Below, piece by piece: positions 7,468-15,088 of a DNA stretch of 43,319 bases (its first letter is position 1; every line of letters begins with the position of its first letter). This DNA comes from Candidatus Eisenbergiella pullistercoris (lineage in GTDB: Bacteria; Bacillota; Clostridia; Lachnospirales; Lachnospiraceae), in the NCBI GenBank assembly GCA_019115665.1, contig DXDD01000163.1, positions 1-43,319 of the forward strand. The letters run 5' to 3'. The position numbers and the translations under genes are program-made. The notes below the pieces were generated by a model, which was given only the letters and a program-made list of their open reading frames with translations, made no database searches and was not told the origin of the DNA.

Positions 7468-8619
7468 ATGAGGAAAAAAATATGGGCAGCGTTACTTCTT
7501 CTGACGGCGGCGGTGAACGTGCTTGCCTGGAACAGCAGGGCGTTCTGCGACTGGCATGTCAGGCATCTGTTTCCGCTTTCTGTCAACGTCTACGGAAGGC
7601 TGATGTCGGTCTTTCCCTTTTCCGTGGGAGAGGGGATGATCGTTCTGGCCGTCCTGCTTACCGCAGCGGCGGCGGCAGCCTGCGTTCTGCGTATTTTCGT
7701 CCGTAAGGGAAGAGGGAGGCGGCTCATTTCTTTTTTCTGCCGGGTTTATGCCTGGGGTTTTCTTCTGGTATTCATGATCATGACCTGGAACTGCTTCATC
7801 CTCTATCACGCTTCCGAATTTGACGAAACCTATATGCCGGACAGGGCGCAGAGGACCTATACGGACCGGGAGCTCATCCAGGTGAGAAACCATATCGTCG
7901 GGGAGCTGAACGCCCTTGCGGGAGAGCTTCAAAGGGATGAGAACGGCTTTCTCGTCTGCCGGGGAGACATCAGGCAGGAGGCCATAGACGCCATGCAGGG
8001 GCTGGGAGAGGAGTACGGGCTGCTTTCCGGCTACTATCCCAGGGCAAAGGGGATCGCGGCCTCCGATTTTCTGAGCCAGCAGTATATGATGGGGTATTAT
8101 TTTCCCTTCTCCATGGAAGCCAACTACAACACGAGCATGTACGTCGTGAACGTTCCCGCCACGCTCTGCCATGAGCTGGCCCACCTGAAGGGGTTCATTT
8201 ACGAGGACGATGCGAATTTCATCGGATATCTGGCCTGCATCCGCTCCGACGACCCGTTTTTCCGCTACAGCGGCTATCTGAGCGTGCTGGGCTATGTGGA
8301 AAAGGAATATAAAAAGGCTTCCGGAAAGCAGGAATTTGACTGCCCGGCCGTCGCGCAGGCCGTAAAAGCGGACGATATCTTCCTCACCGAAGAGGCCTGG
8401 GAGCAGGTGGAGGAGAAGGCAGTGGTGGAAACGGCGGTGGTGAAGGCGGCTTCCAACCAGTTTACCCAGACCACGCTGGTGGTAAACGGCGTCTCCGACG
8501 GCATGAAAAGCTATGGCCGCGTGGTACAGCTCCTTCTGGAATATTATGACGGGATCCTGTACGATTCGGCTGTCGATTACAATGGCGGAGCCATCCTCGT
8601 GGAAGCTTCCGCAGAGTGA
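7468..8619 (+). CDS. DUF3810 membrane protein with HExxH-like motif
   Basis: This 383-aa membrane protein belongs to DUF3810. Three hydrophobic segments lie in the first ~115 residues (WAALLLLTAAVNVLAW, GMIVLAVLLTAAAAAACVL, GFLLVFMIMTWNCFIL), followed by a large soluble domain. That domain contains LCHELAHLKGF near residue 234, a zinc-peptidase-like HExxH motif, then YEDDANFIGYLACI, which could supply the distal ligand. The family is uncharacterised; peptidase activity is an inference from the motif. The ORF track start at 7342 lies within the terminator/promoter region; the ATG at 7468 fits the first transmembrane segment and has a GGGG-rich site 5 nt upstream. It converges with spoVAE. Confidence 0.85.
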   Translation: MRKKIWAALLLLTAAVNVLAWNSRAFCDWHVRHLFPLSVNVYGRLMSVFPFSVGEGMIVLAVLLTAAAAAACVLRIFVRKGRGRRLISFFCRVYAWGFLLVFMIMTWNCFILYHASEFDETYMPDRAQRTYTDRELIQVRNHIVGELNALAGELQRDENGFLVCRGDIRQEAIDAMQGLGEEYGLLSGYYPRAKGIAASDFLSQQYMMGYYFPFSMEANYNTSMYVVNVPATLCHELAHLKGFIYEDDANFIGYLACIRSDDPFFRYSGYLSVLGYVEKEYKKASGKQEFDCPAVAQAVKADDIFLTEEAWEQVEEKAVVETAVVKAASNQFTQTTLVVNGVSDGMKSYGRVVQLLLEYYDGILYDSAVDYNGGAILVEASAE

Positions 8620-8648
8620 AACGCAGGGGCGTTTCCTTATTTTATTTC
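8618..8648 (+). terminator. Terminator after the DUF3810 gene
   Basis: GAAACGC, loop AGGG, GCGTTTC, then a T-rich tail (CTTATTTTATTT). It overlaps the stop codon of the gene and the last codons of the convergent spoVAE. Confidence 0.6.
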
Positions 8649-8998
8649 TTCATCTTCGGGCTGAAGAGGAGGGAGGCCAGATAGCCGAAGACGAGAGCGG
8701 CGGCCGTTCCGGCCGCCCCGGCCCGGAAGCCTCCGGTAAACAGCCCGAGAAAACCGGCCTCGTCCACAGCCTCCTTCACCCCCTGAAAGAGGGTGTTTCC
8801 GAAGCCCAGAAGCGGCACGCTGGCCCCGGCCCCCGCAAATTCCAGAAAGGGCTCGTAAATGCCAAGCGCGCCAAGGACCGCTCCGGTACAGACCAGAAGC
8901 ACCATGATCCGGCCGGGCATCAGCTTTGTCTTTTCCATCAGGATCTGAACCAGGGCGCAGATCAGACCGCCGATCCAGAAAGCATTCAGATAATCCAT
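8642..8998 (-). CDS. spoVAE: Stage V sporulation protein AE (SpoVAEb type)
   Basis: This small integral membrane subunit of the SpoVA DPA channel has 118 aa, the normal length for SpoVAEb. It opens with MDYLNAFWIGGLICALVQIL, then LMPGRIMVLLVCTGAVLGALGIYEP, the signature FLEFAGAGASVPLLGFGNTL and a final hydrophobic stretch before the basic end SPKMKK. It is a paralogue of SpoVAC, whose end is at base 1. AAGAGGTAAGG precedes the ATG. In known spore formers spoVAC, spoVAD and spoVAE are contiguous and co-directional; here spoVAE is on the opposite strand, 3.4 kb past spoVAD, behind its own sigma-G-like promoter. Confidence 0.93.
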   Translation of the reverse strand: MDYLNAFWIGGLICALVQILMEKTKLMPGRIMVLLVCTGAVLGALGIYEPFLEFAGAGASVPLLGFGNTLFQGVKEAVDEAGFLGLFTGGFRAGAAGTAAALVFGYLASLLFSPKMKK

Positions 8999-9044
8999 CC
9001 TTACCTCTTTTCTTCGCCGCCGACAGGCGGGCTTCTTTTATTCT

Positions 9045-9075
9045 CCGGCACGAACCGGGTCCGTGCCGGTTTTTT
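9045..9075 (+). terminator. Rho-independent terminator, also a hairpin in the spoVAE leader
   Basis: CCGGCACG and CGTGCCGG form a perfect 8-bp stem followed by six T on the plus strand. It would stop plus-strand transcripts that have run antisense through spoVAE. Read on the minus strand, the same inverted repeat forms a hairpin in the predicted spoVAE leader without a T-run. Confidence 0.7.
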
Positions 9076-9083
9076 CTAACTGA

Positions 9084-9113
9084 CAGTATGGCTTGACAGA
9101 TGGAAAATTATGC
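9084..9113 (-). promoter_or_regulatory. Sigma-G-like forespore promoter of spoVAE
   Basis: Read on the minus strand: GCATA (-35), 18 bp, CATACTG (-10). The -35 fits the sigma-G consensus GHATR fully and the -10 fits CATWHTA except for the last base. The predicted leader to the spoVAE ATG is about 79 nt, nearly the same as for spoVAD, with the same 18-bp spacing and -35 sequence. Confidence 0.6.
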
Positions 9114-9121
9114 GGGAAAAT
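9093..9121 (+). promoter_or_regulatory. Possible sigma-A promoter of the DUF4886 gene
   Basis: TTGACA and GAAAAT are separated by 17 bp on the plus strand, overlapping the spoVAE promoter in the opposite direction. The -35 is perfect and the -10 is weak (4 of 6). Confidence 0.35.
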
Positions 9122-9189
9122 TTTCCCATAACGGGCAGAGATCCGCATGGATGGGAAAAAGCCCTTACAGCGAGGAGGAAATGAAGGAA

Positions 9190-9969
9190 ATGAAGAAAAT
9201 ACTTGCGATCGGGAACAGCTTTTCGGAGGATGCGACCAAATATCTGCACCAGACGGCAAAGGCCGCCGGAGTGGACACGAAGGTGGTGAATCTTTATATC
9301 GGGGGCTGCCCGCTGGAACGGCACTGGAAAAACATGGAAACGGGAGAGGCCGCTTATCAGTATCAGAAGAACGGCGTCCTGACAGAACGGCATATCTCGA
9401 TCGAAGAGGCCCTTCAGGAGGAGGAGTGGGACTTTATTATCACCCAGCAGGCCAGCCACGACAGCGGCTGGATGGACAGCTATGAGCCGTTTCTCGGCCT
9501 GATCCTGGAGTATCTGAGGGAGAAGACGGGAAAGAAAGCCGGCGGACATCAGCCGGAGATCCTTCTGCACGAGACCTGGGCCTATGAACACGGGAGCGCC
9601 CATTCCAATTTTATGCGGTATCACAGAAGCCAGCAGGAAATGTTCGAGCGGCTCCGGAAATGCTACCATGCCATGGCGGAAAAGTATGGCCTGCGGCTGA
9701 TCCCTTCCGGAGAGGTGATCCAGTATGTGAGAGGCAGAGAACCCTTCGTGGTTCCCGAGGGCGGGCTCTCCCTCTGCAGGGACGGCTTTCACATGAGCTA
9801 TCTGTACGGGAGATACCTGCTTGCCTGCGTCTGGCTGAAGACGCTTTTCGGCATCCGCGCGGAGGCGGCGGACTATATTCCGGAGACCGCCGCCTTCCCG
9901 GAAAAGGCGGATGAGACGCTGGTCAGGACGCTGCGCCGCCTGGCGGATGAATACTGGACTGAGGCGTGA
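9190..9969 (+). CDS. DUF4886 protein (SGNH-hydrolase-like)
   Basis: This cytosolic-looking protein of 259 aa opens MKKILAIGNSFSEDATKYLHQ, the hallmark of DUF4886, in which GNSFS resembles the GDSL-type nucleophile block of SGNH hydrolases. DFIITQQASHDSG and a late SLCRDGFHMSYLYGRYLLAC (Asp-x-x-His arrangement) could complete a triad. This suggests an esterase or deacetylase, with unknown substrate. The ORF track start at 9100 lies within the promoter region; the ATG at 9190 matches the family N-terminus and follows GGAGGAA and AAGGA. It is not part of an obvious operon; the next gene is on the other strand. Confidence 0.85.
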   Translation: MKKILAIGNSFSEDATKYLHQTAKAAGVDTKVVNLYIGGCPLERHWKNMETGEAAYQYQKNGVLTERHISIEEALQEEEWDFIITQQASHDSGWMDSYEPFLGLILEYLREKTGKKAGGHQPEILLHETWAYEHGSAHSNFMRYHRSQQEMFERLRKCYHAMAEKYGLRLIPSGEVIQYVRGREPFVVPEGGLSLCRDGFHMSYLYGRYLLACVWLKTLFGIRAEAADYIPETAAFPEKADETLVRTLRRLADEYWTEA

Positions 9970-9990
9970 AAGGCGTCCGGGGCGTGAAAA

Positions 9991-10057
9991 GCGCTCCGGA
10001 CAGGAAACGTACACGGGCAGGAAGCGGGCTCCGGACAGGAAACGTATGCGGCAGGAA
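9991..10057 (+). repeat. Tandem duplication of ~33 bp
   Basis: Two adjacent units (33 and 34 bp) share CTCCGGACAGGAAACGTA and end in GGCAGGAA. They lie between the ends of the convergent DUF4886 and DUF5721 genes. No coding role is apparent. Confidence 0.75.
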
Positions 10058-10063
10058 GCCGGC

Positions 10064-10567
10064 TCACAGTATGTCGTAGTCCACTTCCCGGCGGTCCAGG
10101 AAGGCTTTCACCGCCCGGTCCCAGAGCTGATCCGCGCTTTTGTCCGGAAGGAAGGTGTGAAACGAGGTGCCGGTGATCAGCGTCAGCGCCCCGTTTTCGT
10201 ACCGGCAGGTGAGGACGAGGGCCTTCACCTGCTCCGCCGTCAGCGCTGTCTCGGCGCTCTTCAGGACGCCAGGCACATACTGAGGCATGAGATGGAGGAT
10301 GATGCGGAAGCTGACGGGCGTTTTTTTCCCCCGGATCAGCTCGAACAGGATGGGGCGCATCCTCTCCCAGGGCGAAAAGCCGTAGGGGCGGACGGACGGC
10401 TCCTCCCATTCCTCCCGGGTGAAGAAATCCCGGTTCATATGGCCGTCTATGGTGAAGGTATTGTAGGTGGAAACCACCGCCTCCTCCAGCAGGAAGGAAT
10501 CGAGGAAATCCGTGCCGAGCATCCGGCCCATAAAATGCTTTACATCTTTTATCTGCAGTGCGATCAT
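10064..10567 (-). CDS. DUF5721 family protein
   Basis: Function unknown. This 167-aa soluble protein opens MIALQIKDVKHFMGRMLGTDFLDSFLL and has STYNTFTIDGHMNRDFF, which I recognise as the DUF5721 pattern of Lachnospiraceae. No catalytic motif or membrane segment is visible. AAGGAGAAC lies 3-9 nt before the ATG. It is a single gene, divergent from degV and convergent with the DUF4886 gene. Confidence 0.8.
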   Translation of the reverse strand: MIALQIKDVKHFMGRMLGTDFLDSFLLEEAVVSTYNTFTIDGHMNRDFFTREEWEEPSVRPYGFSPWERMRPILFELIRGKKTPVSFRIILHLMPQYVPGVLKSAETALTAEQVKALVLTCRYENGALTLITGTSFHTFLPDKSADQLWDRAVKAFLDRREVDYDIL

Positions 10568-10675
10568 AATGTTCTCCTTATTCTTTCGGCGGACGCCCGG
10601 GAATTCCGGCGCCCGCCGGCTTCTATTTTACACGAATCGGACGGGAAAGGCTATGAAATTCTTTCGGAAATCATC

Positions 10676-10705
10676 TTTACAAGATATAAATATCGGTGTT
10701 ATTAT
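10676..10705 (+). promoter_or_regulatory. Promoter of the degV gene
   Basis: TTTACA and TATTAT are separated by 18 bp in an A/T-rich segment that contrasts with the G+C-rich surroundings. The last base of the -10 is the first base of the operator-like palindrome. Confidence 0.5.
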
Positions 10706-10727
10706 ATGTGGTAATGAAAACCACATA
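10705..10727. promoter_or_regulatory. Operator-like perfect inverted repeat upstream of degV
   Basis: The arms TATGTGGT and ACCACATA are separated by 7 nt, placing the palindrome over the predicted transcription start. This is the expected position for a repressor dimer. No T-run follows, so it is not a terminator. No regulator gene is adjacent. Confidence 0.5.
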
Positions 10728-10759
10728 CTCAAGTGATAAAAATCGGAGGATATCATAAT

Positions 10760-11605
10760 ATGAGCTATAAGATCGTAGTGGACAGCTGCTGTGAACTGCC
10801 GGAGGAATATCAGAACGACAGCCGTTTTGAACGGGTGCCTCTCGGTCTTGAGGTGGGAGACTGGCGGATACAGGACGATGAGAACTTTGACCAGAAGGAA
10901 TTTTTGAGAAAGGTGGCGGAATGTCCCATCTGCCCCAAGTCCTCCTGCCCGTCGCCGGAGCGCTACCGGACAAGCTATGAAGGTGAGGCGGAGCATGTTT
11001 ATGTGGTCACCCTTTCCGCGAATCTGAGCGGCAGCCATAACAGCGCGCTGCTGGGAAAGAGCCTTTTTGAGGAAAAATACGGCAGGGACGCGAAGAAGAT
11101 CCACGTAATCGATTCCCGGTCCGCCTCCTGCGGGGAGACGCAGATCGCGATGAAGGCCATGGAGCTGGAGGAGCAGGGACTTCCCTTTGAGGAGATCGTC
11201 CGGAAGCTGGAAGCCTTCCGGGATGAGATGGATACCTGGTTCGTCCTGAACAATCTGGAAACGCTGAGAAAGAACGGGCGTCTGACCGGGGTGAAGGCCC
11301 TGGTGGCCTCCACGCTGAACATCAAGCCGGTCATGGGAGCTACGCCGGAGGGCACCATCATCCAGCTCGGCCAGGCCGTCGGGCTGAAGAAGGCGCTGAT
11401 CCGCATGGCGGGAATGGTGGCGGAAAAGGTGAAGAATCCGCAGGAAAAGTATCTGATGATCTCCCACTGCAACAATCCGGAAAAGGCGGAATGGGTCAGA
11501 AGCATGATTATGGAGCAGGTTTCCTTTGCCGGCTCCTTCATCCTGAATACCGCAGGAATCAGCAGCATGTACGCCAATGACGGAGGCATCATCATCACGG
11601 CCTGA
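10760..11605 (+). CDS. DegV family fatty-acid-binding protein
   Basis: DegV proteins bind a fatty acid and, in Gram-positives, act as FakB subunits that present fatty acids to the kinase FakA. The 281-aa protein has MSYKIVVDSCCELPEEY, VYVVTLSANLSGSHNSA with the conserved SGS element, HVIDSRSASCGE, and the middle signature NNLETLRKNGRLTGVKALVASTLNIKPV. The start at 10760 rather than 10733 is set by GGAGGATATCAT. The gene is preceded by its own promoter and operator-like repeat. Its 3 prime end overlaps that of comEC by 11 bp in convergent orientation. No fakA homologue is in the window. Confidence 0.93.
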   Translation: MSYKIVVDSCCELPEEYQNDSRFERVPLGLEVGDWRIQDDENFDQKEFLRKVAECPICPKSSCPSPERYRTSYEGEAEHVYVVTLSANLSGSHNSALLGKSLFEEKYGRDAKKIHVIDSRSASCGETQIAMKAMELEEQGLPFEEIVRKLEAFRDEMDTWFVLNNLETLRKNGRLTGVKALVASTLNIKPVMGATPEGTIIQLGQAVGLKKALIRMAGMVAEKVKNPQEKYLMISHCNNPEKAEWVRSMIMEQVSFAGSFILNTAGISSMYANDGGIIITA

Positions 11606-14078
11606 GCCGTCCCCGGGCTGCCCGGCCGTCTTCCGGCTGCAGGAAGGTTTCCACCGTTACGGTCCCGTTTTGTTCCCGCACGGTGATCGCGCCGCGCTCC
11701 GCCGTCAGGAATACGGGAATGCCGGCGGCATCCAGCCGGGAAAGCACCTCTTCGTGGGGGTGTCCGTAGGAATTGTTCCTCCCGCAGGAAATCAGCGCCG
11801 CCTGCGGACGGGCGGCGTCAAGAAACGCCTGTGAGGTGGAGGTATCCGAGCCGTGATGAGCGGTTTTCAGGATGGTGCAGCCGGATACGAGCTCGGGACA
11901 GCGCTCCAGGATCTGCTTTTCCCCGCCGGCCTCCAGATCTCCGGTAAGGAGCAGGGAAAAAGCCTCCTCCGGACGGCCCTGTTCCGGCGCGTCCGCTTCC
12001 CCGGGGCACGCTTCGGAGCCGCGCAGCCGGGAAAAGCGGAGGACCAGAGAGGAAGCGTTCCTGTCGGCGGACGCTTTGCCGGAGGTGTTTTTTTCAGAAA
12101 AAGGATAGACTGCCTGAAACAGGGCGCTGCCGCGGCGGATCTGATCACCGGCCTCCATCCGGTAGACAGGGACGCCGTTTTTCTGCGCTGTCTCGATCAG
12201 AGAAGCGCGCATCTCATCTTCTGTTCCGGAGGCGGCAAGAACCAGCCCTCCGATCCTCACCTTTCCTTCTCCCGCCCAGTCCAGGATTTCTTTTACGGCG
12301 CTGATATGATCCGTGTCGCAGTGGCTGATAAAGATCAGCTCCAGCCGGCTGACGCCCTGATGCTTCAGGAAGGGGATCACCTGCCAGGTTCCGGTCTGCA
12401 GCTTTGAGGTGCTGCCGCCGTCGCAGAGATAATGGCTGCCGTCCGGCGTACGGATGTAGATGCAGTCGCCCTGGCCCACATCCAGCATGGTGACCTGGAC
12501 CCCGGCGGGCTTTCCAGCAAGGAAGATCAGGCAGAGGAGGGCGCAGGAGACATAACCGGCGATCCGGGGAAGTCTTCCGGCAGAGAGGAAGAGGATGAGC
12601 AGGCAGGCATAGAAAAGAAGGATCTGCCACAGCTGCGGCGCGCCGGGACGAAACAGGCCGATGCCCCCGGTGGAACCCAGACGGCAGAGCGTCTCGTACA
12701 GGAAAAGGATTCCCTTTACGGGAAGCGCGGCGGGAGCGAGAAGCGGCAGCCATTCCCCGCCGGCGGAAAGAAGCAGCCCGCCCAGGGAGGCCAGAAGGAT
12801 ACAGCATCCCAGAAGCGTTCCCATGAGAGGGATCACTATCAGATTGACGGCGACGGAAAGCACGTTCCATTCATAGAAGGAAGAAAGAACCAGCGGAAGC
12901 GTGACCATGCTGACGCAGAAGCTGGAACGAAAGCCCGAAGAAAGGGTTTCCGCAAGACGGATCCCGAACGTCCGCAGCTGCTTTCCGGAACCGCGCGGCC
13001 GGTATCTCTGAACCGCTCCGCCGGAGTCCCGCTTCAGAAGCCAGTCCTTTAGAGGATCCATGCGGGAAAAGGCAGGGACGGCGATGGAGGCGGCCAGCGC
13101 CGCGGTGAAGGAAAGCTGGAAGCCGGTATCGTCGATCCAGGCAGGATTTTCCGTAAGAAGCAGGGCGGCGGCTACGGCCAGCGCGGTGGCGGTATCGTAG
13201 GTACGGCCCAGAAGCCTGGCGGTCAGAGAGAGGGCGAACATGATCCCGGCCCGCATGGAAGAGGCGGAGAAACCGGTCATGAAGAGGAAGGACAGGAGGA
13301 ACAAAGCGGATACCGCGCAGGCGGGAAGCTGGCCGGAGCCGGGGCGTCCAGGCCTTCCGAAAAGGCGGCGGAGCAGATTGTATACGCCCATTCCGAGAAT
13401 GGAGATGTGCAGGCCGCTGATCGCCACCACGTGGGAGATCCCGGCCGCCTGATACAGGGACTTGATCTCCTGATCCATGCCCTTTTTCTCGCCAAGAAGC
13501 ATGGCCTTCATCACGGAAGCGTCTTCGGGAGAAAGCAGAAGCTCCAGGGCGCGTCCCATTCGGCTTTTTATCTGCCAGAGCAGCTGACGGAAGCGGGAAT
13601 AGTCCTGTCCCGTGCCGGTGACTGCGGCGTCACGCAGTTCAAAGGCATAGCCCTGCCTGTTATAATATGCTTTCGCGTCAAATTCGCCCGGATTGGAGGC
13701 TTCCCGGAAATGACTGACCTCTCCGCCGCAGCGGACCAGGCTTCCGATTTTGGGAAGATAAGAATTTTCTGAGAGTCTGCAGATGATCTGGTAAGAGCCC
13801 GCGGGATCGGAAGAAGGGATCCCGCCGTCCCGGGTAGCGGGAACGGCTTCCTGGAAAGAGGAAACAGAACTGGATGCGGCGTTTTCCAGATAGACGAGCC
13901 GGACCGGTTCCCCGGTTTTCGTATCCGTGTAACAGACGATATCGGATACGGTTCCCGTGTATTCGGCCCGCTGCCCGTCCGGCCGGTCGGGCACGGGAAC
14001 AGGCAGCGGCCAGAGAAGCGTGACCAGCCGGACCGCCGTGATGAAGAGGAGGGACGCCGCTGCAAGCGGTCTTCTCAT
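11595..14078 (-). CDS. comEC: ComEC/Rec2 family DNA-uptake channel protein
   Basis: ComEC is the inner-membrane channel that takes up single-stranded DNA in transformation. The 827-aa protein has an N-terminal membrane anchor, an OB-fold-like segment (YTGTVSDIVCYTDTKTGEPV), a multi-helix Competence domain (AMLLGEKKGMDQEIKSLYQAAGISHVVAISGLHISILG is its classic signature region), and a C-terminal metallo-beta-lactamase domain from about residue 530. That domain has TMLDVGQGDCIYI and ISHCDTDHISAV, the latter giving the HxDxDH metal ligands. It is the last gene of a five-gene minus-strand operon and its start overlaps the GerMN gene by ATGA. Its stop lies inside the convergent degV end. No comEB or pilus genes are present, so transformation competence cannot be claimed. 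Confidence 0.95.
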   Translation of the reverse strand: MRRPLAAASLLFITAVRLVTLLWPLPVPVPDRPDGQRAEYTGTVSDIVCYTDTKTGEPVRLVYLENAASSSVSSFQEAVPATRDGGIPSSDPAGSYQIICRLSENSYLPKIGSLVRCGGEVSHFREASNPGEFDAKAYYNRQGYAFELRDAAVTGTGQDYSRFRQLLWQIKSRMGRALELLLSPEDASVMKAMLLGEKKGMDQEIKSLYQAAGISHVVAISGLHISILGMGVYNLLRRLFGRPGRPGSGQLPACAVSALFLLSFLFMTGFSASSMRAGIMFALSLTARLLGRTYDTATALAVAAALLLTENPAWIDDTGFQLSFTAALAASIAVPAFSRMDPLKDWLLKRDSGGAVQRYRPRGSGKQLRTFGIRLAETLSSGFRSSFCVSMVTLPLVLSSFYEWNVLSVAVNLIVIPLMGTLLGCCILLASLGGLLLSAGGEWLPLLAPAALPVKGILFLYETLCRLGSTGGIGLFRPGAPQLWQILLFYACLLILFLSAGRLPRIAGYVSCALLCLIFLAGKPAGVQVTMLDVGQGDCIYIRTPDGSHYLCDGGSTSKLQTGTWQVIPFLKHQGVSRLELIFISHCDTDHISAVKEILDWAGEGKVRIGGLVLAASGTEDEMRASLIETAQKNGVPVYRMEAGDQIRRGSALFQAVYPFSEKNTSGKASADRNASSLVLRFSRLRGSEACPGEADAPEQGRPEEAFSLLLTGDLEAGGEKQILERCPELVSGCTILKTAHHGSDTSTSQAFLDAARPQAALISCGRNNSYGHPHEEVLSRLDAAGIPVFLTAERGAITVREQNGTVTVETFLQPEDGRAARGRLRP

Positions 14079-15067
14079 GTCACCCCCTCCTCTGTCTGCG
14101 TTTCGCCGTCTTCGGAGGAAGGCTCTCCGATCAGATCCAGATTTCTTTCATATACGTTTGCCAGATTGAAGGTTTCCCGGAAGATCAGGTCCGTCTGGCC
14201 GTCGATGGAGATCTGCACCCGGTTCACGCTGGTGAGCTCCACAAGGGAGTTGGTGATGGAATAGATCACAACCTCCGGCGTCACGTTATATACCTGGGTC
14301 AGGAAGGTTTCATCGAAGTTCACATAACAGATCCCGTCCCGCACCGTCACGCCGATCACCCGGGTATTGGGATTGATGGTGGGAAAGGCCTGATCCGTAT
14401 CCGGTCCCTTTACCAGACAGTCCACCACCAGCCGTTCCACGGAGATATTGCTGTTGTATTCCAGCGTTCTGGTGGTTTCCACCAGCCTGTCTCCGGTTTC
14501 GTTGGCAAAGTACAGCTTCAGCGTCACCATTTCATAGGGATTGATGGCGTCCCCCGCGTTATCCAGGAAGGTGTCCGCCGTCATCGGCCCCACCGACGCG
14601 CCTGAGGCGTCCATCAGGGTCTGCCCGCCTGTCGTCATCAGCACATGATTGATGCCCTCGGCCTGGATCAGGGTCTTCACCAGAGAAGCCCGTACCAGGA
14701 CCTCCGTTGTGGCGGGCAGCTTCCGGTAGGCCTCGTCCACATCCAGGTTCAGCTGCCCCTCCTCCACCCGGTAGCCGCTGATCTGAAAGGAGACGCCGGC
14801 GGAGGTCTTCAGGGAAACATCCTCCGGCGCTGCCTGCAGGGCGGAAAGGAGCGCGCTGATCTGTTCATCCTGCGTCAGATCCTCCGCAAGATAAACGGTT
14901 TCAGAGGAAACCGCCGTTTCCTCCCGGTTCAGATAATAAATCTCATAGGGCTTTCCCTCCTCCGGCTCCTTCCCGTCTCCGCAGGCGCAGAGGAAAAAAA
15001 GGAGAAGGAGGAAAAAAACAGAGGGGACGGCCCGCATTCCTTTTTTTCTTAAAAATGACAGAAACAT
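14075..15067 (-). CDS. GerMN-domain lipoprotein
   Basis: A 330-aa exported lipoprotein. A hydrophobic signal (VFFLLLLFFLCAC) ends in a lipobox-like LCAC with the lipidated Cys near residue 29. Two GerMN domains follow (about residues 60-165 and 195-305), as in GerM of B. subtilis, which works in sporulation and germination at the membrane/peptidoglycan interface. Typical GerMN features are VYLAEDLTQDEQISALLSAL, VLVRASLVKTLIQAEGINHV, and GICYVNFDETFLTQ with YSITNSLVELTSVNRVQISI. It lies between the kinase and comEC with minimal spacing (21 nt, then an ATGA overlap). It may be an extracytoplasmic partner of the kinase, as YycH/YycI are for WalK, but that is inference. Confidence 0.88.
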   Translation of the reverse strand: MFLSFLRKKGMRAVPSVFFLLLLFFLCACGDGKEPEEGKPYEIYYLNREETAVSSETVYLAEDLTQDEQISALLSALQAAPEDVSLKTSAGVSFQISGYRVEEGQLNLDVDEAYRKLPATTEVLVRASLVKTLIQAEGINHVLMTTGGQTLMDASGASVGPMTADTFLDNAGDAINPYEMVTLKLYFANETGDRLVETTRTLEYNSNISVERLVVDCLVKGPDTDQAFPTINPNTRVIGVTVRDGICYVNFDETFLTQVYNVTPEVVIYSITNSLVELTSVNRVQISIDGQTDLIFRETFNLANVYERNLDLIGEPSSEDGETQTEEGVT

Positions 15068-15088
15068 TCCCGTATATCACTCTCCCGT

